Positions 8,735 through 17,456 of a stretch of DNA of 64,000 nt are shown here, one piece after another. Made by a program: the position numbers and the translations under genes. The stretch is from NCBI GenBank assembly GCA_017512425.1, contig JAFWGI010000003.1, positions 62,001 to 126,000 on the forward strand. Reading direction: 5' to 3'. Each line of letters starts with the position of its first letter. The first letter of the stretch is position 1. The notes under the pieces were generated by a model that saw nothing but the letters and a program-made list of their open reading frames with translations, was not told the DNA's origin and did not search any database. This DNA is from Hyphomicrobium sp. GTDB lineage: Bacteria > Pseudomonadota > Alphaproteobacteria > Rhizobiales > Hyphomicrobiaceae.

Positions 8735-11178
8735 TCGCGGCCGATCACGACGACGGCGCGTCCGTCGCGCAGCGCAACGCCCGGAGACGTATCCGGCTTC
8801 GGCGTTACAACGCCCTGGTCGCGGCGGCGGCGAGCGGCCTGCGCTTTCGCAGTTCGCGCCCGCTCTGCCTTTTCAGGGCTCCGCCGCATTTCCATTTCGG
8901 TCACGAGCGTGTCCTGGATGAAAATCTCCCAGTTGCCGAGCACCGTGAAGCGCTGGCGCTCGTAATCGTGCTCGATGCCGGTCGGCGGATTGGGCGATGT
9001 CGAACAGCGCCCGATCAGCGTCTCCGTGCCGTCGGCCTTGAAGCGCAACTGGTACGGGGCATCGACACCCGGTACGCGCACCGTCGCATTCGCGTGGATC
9101 AGGTTTTCCTTCTCGAAGTCGTTCGGGAATATGACCGTACCCTTGCCCTCGGCATCGATGCTGATCAGCGTCAGATAGCAGTCGGTATCCGATTGCGTGC
9201 GGATCGTGACGAGATCGCCCTTGCTCGGCAGTAACTTGTCAATCCAGACGCTGAGGCCAATCTCCGATTTGACGTCGCGCAGAAACCCGCCCGAGCCTTT
9301 CGGCGCTTGCGGCTTCTCGACACCGTTGAGCAGCGCGAACAACAGATCGAGATCGGCACGCGGCAGGACGCCCTGCTGCAAACGCCGCGCAAGCGCTGCC
9401 GCCGAGCCGTCCGTATGGCTCAGCGTCTTGACGAACTCGTCGCGATCAAGACCGGCCTCAGCGACCGCCGCCTTGACGTCCGACCCGCCGCGATAGCGCC
9501 GCGCTAACGCCGTGACGATCTCTTCGCCGTTGACGCGCACATCGGGATCGACACCGGCAAGCTCCATCGCCTCGCGATATTTGTCGTTGTCGCCGCTCGC
9601 AAGCAGCGACGTTTCGCTATCGCTCGCGTGCATCGTTAGAGCGCGCTCTGAAATGTCGGCAGGAAGAACGCCGGGCGTCGCGTTGATGTTCGGTCTTAGG
9701 TCATCCTTCGGCGCGCGGATGCCGGAGACATGGCACGAGAAACACCGCGACCCAGCTTTGGTAATGGGCTCAAGCGCGTTGCTCTCGGTTCCCGCATACT
9801 CCTTTTCGATGCCCGGAAGCACGCGGTCGACGCGGTTTCCGGCGTTATCGAAAACACCGTATCCGAAGAAGCCATTCGGCAGCGCAAAGACGCTTCTGAT
9901 TTCGTCCGGCTTGAACGGCGCCTTGATCGTCGGCGTCGCTTTCGGCCCAAGCGGGTGCGCGAATAAGTCCTGCGCGCCGGTGCTCGTCGCGAAATCATAC
10001 GTCAGCCACATCGGCCCGTGCAGCGCCGCGTGCCGCTCGATCATCCGGTTGCCACGCGTGATCGCGGAATTGCGCACCGCGATCCGCCGCGCCGCGCCCG
10101 ACGCGATGCTCTGTTCGATATCGACGCCGTTCAATGTCGCGAGTTCGGACAGCGTCGCGGGAAGCCCGAGCAACGCATAATAGAGCGGTGGCTCACCGGC
10201 CGCCGCGGCCAGCCAATCGCCGTGGATCAGCGGCGTCGCGGTGCCTGCCGCCTTCACGATGTCATCGGGAACCGTGATCCCTGGAATTTTCGGATAATCG
10301 CGCTCGATCAAATCCCAATGCCCCGAGACCCAGCCGAAATCCGACAAGCGCACCGAGAACAACGTGCCGGTTGCATCGAGCGCTGTCAGCTTGGCGGGTT
10401 CCCGCACCCACGAGAGCGAATTGAACAGCTTGTTGAGCGCTTGCCCGTAAGCCTTGATATCGGCGAGCGGCACGCACGCCTCGTAAAGATGTTCCAGCGA
10501 AACGAAACGCAAATCCTTGACGCTTTCGCGCTCAAGCCTCTGCGCCTCGCGCATCAACGTATCGCGATCACCCTGCTTGAGGGGTTTGCGATCTGGGCAC
10601 GACTGGACGCGGGGATTGAGGTCGCGGATCCACTCGCGCACGGCCTGGATTTCTTCAAGCTGCGGCTCGGGCGCCTCGGGTCCGGTGCCGTAGATCTCAA
10701 GCGGCGCGTGGCGCGTGACGAGAATGTCGTAGATCAGGGACGCATCCGGGATGCCCGGCCGAACGACGCGCGGATCAGCGGCGAGGCGGTCGATACTCAG
10801 AATATTTGCGATGCTTCCCGACGCCAGCGGGTTTTCAAGCTTGCCCGTCTGATGGCACCGCGCGCAGTGTGTCTCGAAAACGGAATAGGCTTTCGCGGCC
10901 CGCGGCTCCGTCGGCCGTTTCGGAATAACGACGCCAGGATCGGCAGGCAGGATCGGCTGCGCGACCGGTAGCGCTGGCGGAGGCGCGGGCAGAATGACCG
11001 CGCCGTCTGGCGGCGGCGTTGCGGACGGCGCCGGTGCCGGACGCTGCACCGGAGCGGGGGTCGGCACCGGGCTCGGCGCTTGCGCAAGCGCAATCGGGAC
11101 GGCGGCGAATACGGCAGCAGCGATCGCAGGCGCGGCGTACCGCGCGAACAAACGCCCCCTCTTCGCACCCGCCCGCAT
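8731..11178 (-). CDS. Secreted dihaem c-type cytochrome-like protein with C-terminal DUF4384-like domain
   Basis: An 815-residue protein with a signal peptide (RYAAPAIAAAVFAAV...ALAQA) followed by a Pro/Ala-rich linker to about residue 85. A first haem site CARCH is at 105-109 and a second, CFSCH, near 478-482. The part from about 641 to 755 resembles DUF4384 (GLSVWIDKLL, then DCYLTLISIDAEGKGTVIFPN, then a final GNWEIFIQD). The tail is basic (RARTAKAQAARRRR). DUF4384 is best known from secreted or kinase-linked proteins, so fusion to haem sites is unusual; redox or peroxidase-like chemistry is only an inference. The ATG at 11178 follows CTGGAG at a good distance and starts at a proper signal peptide. 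It overlaps the YeeE gene end to end. Confidence 0.7.
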   Translation of the reverse strand: MRAGAKRGRLFARYAAPAIAAAVFAAVPIALAQAPSPVPTPAPVQRPAPAPSATPPPDGAVILPAPPPALPVAQPILPADPGVVIPKRPTEPRAAKAYSVFETHCARCHQTGKLENPLASGSIANILSIDRLAADPRVVRPGIPDASLIYDILVTRHAPLEIYGTGPEAPEPQLEEIQAVREWIRDLNPRVQSCPDRKPLKQGDRDTLMREAQRLERESVKDLRFVSLEHLYEACVPLADIKAYGQALNKLFNSLSWVREPAKLTALDATGTLFSVRLSDFGWVSGHWDLIERDYPKIPGITVPDDIVKAAGTATPLIHGDWLAAAAGEPPLYYALLGLPATLSELATLNGVDIEQSIASGAARRIAVRNSAITRGNRMIERHAALHGPMWLTYDFATSTGAQDLFAHPLGPKATPTIKAPFKPDEIRSVFALPNGFFGYGVFDNAGNRVDRVLPGIEKEYAGTESNALEPITKAGSRCFSCHVSGIRAPKDDLRPNINATPGVLPADISERALTMHASDSETSLLASGDNDKYREAMELAGVDPDVRVNGEEIVTALARRYRGGSDVKAAVAEAGLDRDEFVKTLSHTDGSAAALARRLQQGVLPRADLDLLFALLNGVEKPQAPKGSGGFLRDVKSEIGLSVWIDKLLPSKGDLVTIRTQSDTDCYLTLISIDAEGKGTVIFPNDFEKENLIHANATVRVPGVDAPYQLRFKADGTETLIGRCSTSPNPPTGIEHDYERQRFTVLGNWEIFIQDTLVTEMEMRRSPEKAERARTAKAQAARRRRDQGVVTPKPDTSPGVALRDGRAVVVIGRD

Positions 11179-11819
11179 TGCAAAACTCCAGCAGCCCAAA
11201 GACAGCCCCCCCAGACAGCCCCCCTGGCCGCATCCGAGGCCACGTCCCCTTACGCCGATGTTTGATTGGCACAATAATGGCGATTGCTATACGGCCCGCA
11301 GCGCCGCTCGCGACTTATGGTTTCCAACACGCATCGACCGGCAAAATCGCGGCCGGCAAAATGGCCACTCAAGGCTGTGCGACCGCCAGCAGCGCCTTCG
11401 CGTCGCGGCATTGAAAAGCCCGTGCTGCATGCCGGCATACAGCCCTTGCCTGGTCAGCTCCTTCTGGATCGCCCGGCGCGTCGCATAGCTCCAGTTGAAA
11501 GTCGTGACATCGAGCGTCCGTCCGTCGCGATCACCCCGCAATCCCCAAAACCGCCATGCGGCGGCAAACGCAGTTAACGCGCATTCCAGCACCCACCCGA
11601 TCGCCTCCCGGCATTCCGATTCCCGCTGCCAAACTAGGGACTTCGCAGCGTCTCGGCACGCCGCGAAGCAGCGTCATCCCCGCAATTCTGCGACTCCTTC
11701 GGCCGCAACAGCGGCTGTTCACTAACCGAGTGCAGCGAATGTGCTTCGCGGAGCGCTTATCGCTTGGCTAAATGCTCAGGCAACGCCAGCAAACATTCAC
11801 TTTGAGCCCTCATCCCATC
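11179..11819. other. Gene-poor stretch of about 640 bases
   Basis: This stretch lies between the divergent starts of the cytochrome-like gene and the ThDP enzyme. It has C-rich tracts near 11205-11225 and no ribosome site linked to a long frame. One weak minus-strand frame at 11287-11592 is listed separately. I see no RNA gene or clear terminator. Confidence 0.4.
11287..11592 (-). CDS. Possible small hypothetical protein
   Basis: A frame of about 100 residues. Its middle (TLDVTTFNWSYATRRAIQKELTRQ) looks protein-like, while the C-terminal third is rich in Arg, Cys and Trp and looks random. No ribosome site or family is recognised. It is either a short conserved protein with a shifted C-terminus or noise. 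Confidence 0.2.
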   Translation of the reverse strand: MLECALTAFAAAWRFWGLRGDRDGRTLDVTTFNWSYATRRAIQKELTRQGLYAGMQHGLFNAATRRRCWRSHSLEWPFCRPRFCRSMRVGNHKSRAALRAV

Positions 11820-13490
11820 ATGCCGACCGGCGGTCAAATTCTCGTCGACTGTCTGACGACCGAGGGCGTTCGCCACATTTTCACAGTCCCCGGCGAAAGC
11901 TTTATCGCGGCGCTCGACGCCCTCCACGGCGAGACCGCGATCCGGCCCATCACCTGCCGCTGTGAGGCCGCCGCGGCGATGATGGCGGAGGCGACCGGCA
12001 AAATCACGGGACGTCCCGGCGTCGCGCTCGTGACGCGCGGCCCGGGCGCCGCGAACGCCGTCAGCGGTGTTTACGTCGCGAGCCAAGACGCAACGCCGAT
12101 GGTATTGATCGTCGGCCTGCCGCCGCGCCGCATGGACGGTTTGCCGGCATTTCAATCCATCGATCTCGATGCGCTCTTCGGCGGCCTCGCCAAGTGGGTG
12201 ACGCGTATATCGTCGGCTGACAAACTCTCTCATACGCTGGCACGCGCGTTTCGCACCGCTCTATCGGGCCGCATGGGACCTGTCGTCATCGGCATCCCTG
12301 AGGACGTCTTGAGCGAGGAGTTTCAGTCCCAACCGGCGTCGCGCACGGCTGCTGTCGCGATCGCGCCGCAAGCCCCCGCCATCGACGCAATGCAGACAGC
12401 CCTGGCCAGTGCCGAAAGCCCTCTCGTCGTCATCGGCGGCTCGGAGTGGTCCGAAGAAGCAGCCCAAAATCTTGCCGTCTTCGCTGACCGTTTCGACCTG
12501 CCGGTCGTCGCTGCATTCCGCCGGCAAGATCACTTCGACAATCGCCATGCCTGCTACGTGGGCCATGCTGGCTTCGCGATCGATCCGTCGCTCGCGGCCG
12601 GATTGAAAGCCGCCGACGTCGTCATTGCCGTCGGCACGCGGCTCGGCGATGTGACGACGCAAGGCTTCGCTCTTCTAAGCGGCGCGGAACCGGATCAAAC
12701 CATCATCCACATCGCACCCGACGCAGACGATCCGGCCTCGACAGTTGCAGCGAAACTCTCGATCGTTGCGTCACCGTGCCTGGCCGCCGCCGCCCTCGCC
12801 GATCTCGAACTGCCAAGCGAACGGCCGCCTTGGGGCATCTGGCGGCGCGATCTGCGCGCGGCGTATGAAGCCTCATTGCGGCCACGGCCAACGCCCGGCG
12901 ACGTGCAACTTGAGTACGTCGTCGCAGCTCTCAACACCGCGCTTCCCGAAGACGCGGTTCTCACCAATGGCGCCGGAAATTACGCAGCGTTCCTGCAGCG
13001 CTATTTCGTCTACAAGATGTATGGCACGCAGTTGGCGCCGGTCTCCGGCACGATGGGCTACGGCTTGCCCGCAGCCATCGCGGCCAAGCTCGCGTATCCG
13101 CAACGCACCGTCGTGGCGCTGGCCGGCGACGGTTGTTTTCAAATGACGGCATCCGATCTGATGACGGCGGTGCAATACGGCCTCAACATCGTGATCATCA
13201 TCGCCAACAACGCATCGCTTGGCACCATTCGCATGCATCAAGAGCAGCGTTATCCCGGTCGCGTCATAGCGACGACCCTGACCAATCCCGATTTCGTGCA
13301 ATGGGCCGAGAGTTGCGGCGCGCATGCCGAGCGCGTCACCGAGAACGCGCAGTTTATTCCGGCACTGCAGCGCGCGCTCGCAGCGGATCGCCCCGCCGTC
13401 ATCGAACTCATCACTGAGACCGAAGCGATATCTGTCCGCGAGACCATCACCGCAATTCGTGCGCGCGCACCAAAATCGGACACGCCTTAG
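11820..13490 (+). CDS. Thiamine-diphosphate-dependent enzyme of the acetolactate synthase superfamily
   Basis: A 556-residue protein with the three-domain ThDP fold. The N-terminal Pyr domain carries the catalytic Glu (E49 in CRCEAAAAMM), a central domain follows, and the C-terminal PP domain carries the Mg-ThDP motif starting at AGDGCFQMTASDL and ending in IIIANN. This family includes acetolactate synthase, benzoylformate decarboxylase and others. Because no small regulatory IlvN subunit is adjacent, I leave the substrate open. The ATG at 11820 starts at MPTGGQILVDCL, the usual N-terminus; an earlier ATG at 11772 adds 16 unlikely residues. Confidence 0.85.
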   Translation: MPTGGQILVDCLTTEGVRHIFTVPGESFIAALDALHGETAIRPITCRCEAAAAMMAEATGKITGRPGVALVTRGPGAANAVSGVYVASQDATPMVLIVGLPPRRMDGLPAFQSIDLDALFGGLAKWVTRISSADKLSHTLARAFRTALSGRMGPVVIGIPEDVLSEEFQSQPASRTAAVAIAPQAPAIDAMQTALASAESPLVVIGGSEWSEEAAQNLAVFADRFDLPVVAAFRRQDHFDNRHACYVGHAGFAIDPSLAAGLKAADVVIAVGTRLGDVTTQGFALLSGAEPDQTIIHIAPDADDPASTVAAKLSIVASPCLAAAALADLELPSERPPWGIWRRDLRAAYEASLRPRPTPGDVQLEYVVAALNTALPEDAVLTNGAGNYAAFLQRYFVYKMYGTQLAPVSGTMGYGLPAAIAAKLAYPQRTVVALAGDGCFQMTASDLMTAVQYGLNIVIIIANNASLGTIRMHQEQRYPGRVIATTLTNPDFVQWAESCGAHAERVTENAQFIPALQRALAADRPAVIELITETEAISVRETITAIRARAPKSDTP

Positions 13491-13554
13491 GGCGCCTTTA
13501 AACTCCATAAAAAATCTATGAAATTTACACTTTGGCGATTAGCCATGAAGAACG

Positions 13555-13570
13555 GTTAGGTTCGACTAAC
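13555..13570. other. Small hairpin GTTAG-N6-CTAAC
   Basis: A 5-base stem in the AT-rich interval between the ThDP gene and the small exported peptide gene. It could belong to the leader of the small gene. Weak evidence. Confidence 0.2.
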
Positions 13571-13625
13571 AAGAGGTTATCGGTTACAAGAAACTTATCT
13601 GATCCAAACACTGACCGAGACCGAG

Positions 13626-13796
13626 ATGGACCTCAACGCCGCGAAGCTCGCTGACGGAAGGGCCTCCCGCCTGACACGGCTGAGCTTGATAGCTTGCTTC
13701 GTAGTCGCGAGCGTCATGCTGCTCGCATCGCTGGCAACGGCACACGGAATGAAATCGCAATCGCCCACGTTTTCGACGACCGTACTCTCCAACTGA
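13626..13796 (+). CDS. Small exported or membrane-anchored peptide, 56 aa
   Basis: A short frame beginning MDLNAAKLADG, followed by positively charged residues (SRLTRL) and a hydrophobic segment of about 20 residues (LIACFVVASVMLLASLATA) that ends in an Ala-X-Ala cleavage-like site, then a short Ser/Thr-rich tail. This is the layout of a signal peptide or single-pass anchor. It is preceded by an AT-rich interval and followed at once by a strong hairpin at 13829-13857, so it looks like an independent transcription unit. No family is recognised and the ribosome site is weak. Confidence 0.5.
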   Translation: MDLNAAKLADGRASRLTRLSLIACFVVASVMLLASLATAHGMKSQSPTFSTTVLSN

Positions 13797-13828
13797 CCCT
13801 GCACTGATCCTGCCGAAAAACTTCCAAT

Positions 13829-13857
13829 GGGCCTCACGCTCTCCCAGCGTGGGGCCC
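13829..13857. terminator. Bidirectional intrinsic terminator between small peptide gene and ilvA
   Basis: A 12-base-pair stem (13829-13840 with 13846-13857, one G-T pair) closes a 5-base loop. On the + side it is followed by TATTCCGTTT. On the minus side it is followed within eight bases by TTTTT. It sits between two convergent genes, as expected for a shared terminator. Confidence 0.7.
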
Positions 13858-13925
13858 TATTCCGTTTCAGCCGCGCGCAAACGCGAATGTCGGCCGGTTC
13901 CGGGAAGCGGAGCCGCCGTGAGCAA

Positions 13926-15185
13926 TCAACGAGGCCCGCCGCCGGACCCTTTGATCGTCACCGAGTATCCCGCTTTGCGCAGTTCCTCGACGACCGCCTC
14001 GATGTGGTCGCGGTCGCGGGTCTCGACGACGAGGTGCAGTTCGGTCCCCTTTGCCGGGACGTCCGTGAAAACGCGTTGATGATAGACTTCGACGATGTTC
14101 GCAGACGCGCCGCCGATGACGCTGGCAATTTTAGCAAGCTGACCCGGCCGGTCCGGCACGTCGATCGCGAGCCGCGACAAGCGCCCCTCGCGCGCCAGAT
14201 CGCGCGTCAGAACGCTCGCCAGCAGGCGCGTATCGATGTTGCCGCCGCACAGGATCAGCCCGACCTTGTGTCCCTTGTAGCGGCGCGGGTCCATCATCAT
14301 CGCCGCGAGCCCAGCGGCGCCTGCGCCCTCCACCACGGTCTTCTCGATCGTGATCAGCAGCGTGATCGCGCGTTCGAGATCGGCTTCCGAGACAAGCACG
14401 ATATCATCGACCAGCTTCTCGATGATCGGCCGCGTGATCCGGCCCGGCGTTGTGACCGCGATGCCTTCGGCGAGCGTGTCACCACCAACCGGCAAGTGCG
14501 AATGCTTGATGGCGTTCAACATCGACGGATAGAGCTGCGCCTCGACACCGATGATCCGGATTTTTGGATTGATCGCCTTCGCCACGGTCGCGACGCCGGA
14601 GATCAATCCGCCGCCGCCGATCGGCACAATCAAGGTGTCGAGATCGGGTACGGCTTCGAGCATTTCGAGCGCGACAGTCCCTTGCCCGGCGATCACGTGG
14701 GGATCGTCAAACGGATGGATGAACGTCAGCCCGTGCATCGTGCCGTATGTCATCGCGAACGCCGACGCATCCTCGAACGATGCGCCATCGAGAATGACTT
14801 TGGCGCCAAGCTTGCGCGTATTTTCAACCTTCACGGTCGGCGTCGCCGACGGCATGACGATCGTCGCAGGAATATTCAGACGGCGCGCATGATAGGCAAC
14901 GCCCTGCGCGTGGTTGCCCGCCGACATCGCGATGACGCCACAGGCGCGCTCCTTCTCTGAAAGCGACGCGAGCTTGTTCAACGCGCCGCGCTCCTTGTAG
15001 GCGGCGGTGAACTGCAGGTTCTCGAATTTCAGCCAGACGTCGCAATCGAACATCTCGCCGAGCGTGCGGCTGACGTCGAAGTCGGTGTTGATGACGGCGC
15101 CCTTCACCGTTGCCGCTGCGCGCTGCACGTCGGCAAGGGTCACACTTGGCGCGTCGGCGCTCGCCGCCGTTTCAGTCGATTTCAT
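13926..15185 (-). CDS. ilvA: Threonine ammonia-lyase (threonine dehydratase) with C-terminal ACT domain
   Basis: A fold-type II PLP enzyme that deaminates threonine to 2-oxobutanoate, the first step of isoleucine synthesis. The PLP lysine is K64 in AAYKERGALNKL and the phosphate-binding loop is GGGGLISG. An ACT-type regulatory segment occupies roughly residues 340-419 (IDVPDRPGQLAKIASVIGG), suggesting allosteric control. The length of 419 residues fits the short one-ACT form rather than the 500-residue enterobacterial IlvA; a catabolic TdcB-like role is the alternative. It is transcribed alone towards the terminator at 13829-13857. Confidence 0.88.
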   Translation of the reverse strand: MKSTETAASADAPSVTLADVQRAAATVKGAVINTDFDVSRTLGEMFDCDVWLKFENLQFTAAYKERGALNKLASLSEKERACGVIAMSAGNHAQGVAYHARRLNIPATIVMPSATPTVKVENTRKLGAKVILDGASFEDASAFAMTYGTMHGLTFIHPFDDPHVIAGQGTVALEMLEAVPDLDTLIVPIGGGGLISGVATVAKAINPKIRIIGVEAQLYPSMLNAIKHSHLPVGGDTLAEGIAVTTPGRITRPIIEKLVDDIVLVSEADLERAITLLITIEKTVVEGAGAAGLAAMMMDPRRYKGHKVGLILCGGNIDTRLLASVLTRDLAREGRLSRLAIDVPDRPGQLAKIASVIGGASANIVEVYHQRVFTDVPAKGTELHLVVETRDRDHIEAVVEELRKAGYSVTIKGSGGGPR

Positions 15186-15323
15186 TTCGAACGATCACCT
15201 TGCAATTGATGGTCGCTGCCTAACGCGGAACGCAGGCAGTGACAATGCAGAGCTGAATACATTAGAACGGCTCGAAATGCGCCGAAGACGTAAGCGGCGG
15301 CGATACACGGGAGCGAACCGGCG

Positions 15324-16208
15324 ATGGCGAAAGTGGCTTGGCTTGGATTGGGCGTCATGGGCTATCCGATGGCGGGATACCTCGCGAGCCGCGGCCAGCA
15401 CAGCGTTACCGTTCACAACCGCACGCCCGCCAAAGCCGGAGCCTGGGTTCGCCACTACGGCGAAGGACAAACAGCCGAGACGCCCGCTGATGCCGCGCGC
15501 GACGCCGACTTTGTCTTTGCCTGCGTCGGCAACGACGACGATCTGCGCTTAGTGACAACCGGTCCGGATGGCGCCTTCAAATCCATGAAATCCGGCAGCA
15601 TTTTCATCGATCACACGACGGCATCGGCCGATGTCGCGCGCGATCTCGCCGCAACCGCGGCCGCGCAAGGCTACACGTTTCTCGATTGCCCCGTCTCCGG
15701 CGGACAGGCCGGGGCCGAGGGCGGCACGCTGACGATCATGTGCGGCGGTGATGAAGCGGCCTACCAAAAAGCCGAGCCATTGATGTCTTGTTATGCCAAG
15801 AGCGTCCGCCGCATCGGCGCATCTGGCGCCGGGCAACTCACTAAAATGGTCAACCAGATTGCGGTCGCGGGCGTCATCCAGGGCTTGGCCGAAGCCATCC
15901 ATTTCGCAGAGAGCGCCAACCTCGATCTCGACGCCGTCATGGCAACGATCTCGAAAGGCGCCGCGCAATCCTGGCAGATGGAAAACCGCTGGAAGACGAT
16001 GCATGAACGTCAATTCGATTTCGGCTTCGCCGTCGATTGGATTTTGAAAGACTTGCGCATCGTTCTCGATGAGGCCAAACGCAACGGCGCCGAGCTGCCG
16101 GTTACCACACTGCTCGAACAGTATTACGAACAGATCCAGAAGATCGGCGGCAACCGCTGGGATTCGTCAAGCCTGATCACACGCCTCGGCAGCGGCGGCA
16201 GCGCTTAG
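15324..16208 (+). CDS. NAD(P)-dependent beta-hydroxyacid dehydrogenase (3-hydroxyisobutyrate dehydrogenase family)
   Basis: A 294-residue oxidoreductase. The Rossmann motif GLGVMGYPMAGYL is at the N-terminus, the substrate motif DCPVSGGQAGAEGGTLT at about 121-137, and the catalytic lysine is K174 in GAGQLTKMVNQ. Family members oxidise 3-hydroxyisobutyrate, tartronate semialdehyde or succinic semialdehyde-type substrates, and the sequence does not decide between them. The stop codon overlaps by four bases with the end of the convergent Lrp-type regulator. Confidence 0.85.
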   Translation: MAKVAWLGLGVMGYPMAGYLASRGQHSVTVHNRTPAKAGAWVRHYGEGQTAETPADAARDADFVFACVGNDDDLRLVTTGPDGAFKSMKSGSIFIDHTTASADVARDLAATAAAQGYTFLDCPVSGGQAGAEGGTLTIMCGGDEAAYQKAEPLMSCYAKSVRRIGASGAGQLTKMVNQIAVAGVIQGLAEAIHFAESANLDLDAVMATISKGAAQSWQMENRWKTMHERQFDFGFAVDWILKDLRIVLDEAKRNGAELPVTTLLEQYYEQIQKIGGNRWDSSSLITRLGSGGSA

Positions 16209-16699
16209 TCGCGCTCGCTCTTCGTACTCTGCACGGTCGCTGCGAACTGTAACGGCATCGCGGTCGTGTATTTCATCTGCTCCATCGCGAATGCCGACGA
16301 CACCTTCGCGATTTCAATGCGCGAGATCAGCTTTTTGTAAAACACGTCGTAGGCTGCGATATCCGGCACGGCGACGCGGAGCAGATAATCGACCTCGCCC
16401 GACATGCGGTAAAATTCGACGACCTCGGGAAAGTCGGTGACCGCCGCGTGGAATTTTTCGAGCCACTGGTGCGAATGCTGGTCGGTCTTGATCGACACGA
16501 AAACCGTCACGCCGGCGTTGACCTGCTGCGGATCGAGGATCGCGACCCGGCGGCGAATGACGCCGGCCTCCTCCAGCTTCTGGATGCGCCGCCAGCAGGG
16601 CGTCGTAGATAAGCCGACCTCTTTTCCAATATCTGCGACAGGCCGGGTGCAATCGTCCTGCAGGATGCGAAGGATCTTGATATCCATTTCGTCGGGCAT
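16205..16699 (-). CDS. Lrp/AsnC-family transcriptional regulator
   Basis: A 164-residue regulator with an N-terminal winged helix (DIKILRILQDDCTRPVADIG, then VGLSTTPCWRRIQKLEEAGVI) and a C-terminal ligand-binding RAM domain. The family senses amino acids and forms octamers. The ATG at 16699 has a GGAGG site 7 bases upstream. An AT-rich region precedes it, plausible for autoregulation. Its neighbours, threonine dehydratase and a hydroxyacid dehydrogenase, suggest an amino-acid catabolism or branched-chain link, which is inference. Confidence 0.9.
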   Translation of the reverse strand: MPDEMDIKILRILQDDCTRPVADIGKEVGLSTTPCWRRIQKLEEAGVIRRRVAILDPQQVNAGVTVFVSIKTDQHSHQWLEKFHAAVTDFPEVVEFYRMSGEVDYLLRVAVPDIAAYDVFYKKLISRIEIAKVSSAFAMEQMKYTTAMPLQFAATVQSTKSERD

Positions 16700-16729
16700 G
16701 GCGGGCCTCCGAGGCAAGAACGCATTTTC

Positions 16730-16800
16730 TAAGGAATGCAGTTTATTAGATAATCATTTTGCCGAAGCCGCAAGTCAATCTGATAATTAGTATTTTTTTG
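16730..16800. promoter_or_regulatory. AT-rich divergent promoter region of the Lrp-type gene and the DUF442 gene
   Basis: The stretch has partially inverted ATTAGATAAT / TGATAATTAG blocks (about 16743-16790) followed by a run of seven T. Its base composition differs sharply from both flanking genes. It is the natural place for Lrp autoregulatory sites, but no defined operator can be asserted. Confidence 0.35.
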
Positions 16801-16886
16801 CTCGAAACACCACCTCGCGGGTTGCCGACAGCCATACGCGGCCGTACACTTCGACCAGTCAAAACTCAGATGGTCCTTGGCATACG

Positions 16887-17441
16887 ATGGCAAAAAGCAC
16901 CACCCTTACGCCGCAGTACGTTGTTTCTGCTGCGCTTTCCGATGAGAATTTTGCCGAGCTGGCAGACCGCGGGTTTAAATCGGTGATCAATTTCCGCCCA
17001 GACGGCGAGGCGTCGAGCCAGATCACCAGCGACGAGGCGCGTGATGCCGCTGCTGCCGCTGGCCTCAAGTACGCACACATTCCGACGACCAAGCATGACC
17101 TGTTTGCCGACGAGACCGTCGCGCTCGCCGAAACCACGCTCTCGCAATTGCCGGGACCAGTTCTGGCGTTCTGCGCCTCAGGCCAGCGGGCGGCCGTCGT
17201 GTGGGCCGCCGTTTCGGCGCGGAGCAAACCCGTCTCGGACGTTTTGCAGACGCTGAAGACCGCCGGCCTCGACCTCGAATTCCTGCGCGATGACTTGGAA
17301 GCTCAGGCCGATCGTGCCCGCTGGACGCAAACTGCCGTCCAATTGGAAACGGCACAACAGGAAACGAACGCAACCGAGACGCCCCAACAGGACGCGGCTC
17401 CGAAAAAGGCTGCGCGCCGGCGTGAGCGCGTCGCCGCTTAA
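16887..17441 (+). CDS. TIGR01244/DUF442-type protein-tyrosine-phosphatase-like protein
   Basis: The N-terminal 110 residues have the beta-lactamase-hydrolase-like phosphatase fold: SVINFRPDGE, AAGLKYAHIPTT, and the P-loop-like LAFCASGQRA with the catalytic Cys. In rhizobia this domain is fused to or found next to sulfur dioxygenases of the Blh/BigR system. Here it stands alone with an Arg/Ala-rich tail (DAAPKKAARRRERVAA). It converges with the thermonuclease gene, with 15 bases between the stops. Confidence 0.75.
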   Translation: MAKSTTLTPQYVVSAALSDENFAELADRGFKSVINFRPDGEASSQITSDEARDAAAAAGLKYAHIPTTKHDLFADETVALAETTLSQLPGPVLAFCASGQRAAVVWAAVSARSKPVSDVLQTLKTAGLDLEFLRDDLEAQADRARWTQTAVQLETAQQETNATETPQQDAAPKKAARRRERVAA

Positions 17442-17456
17442 AGCGCTGCTCTTTCG

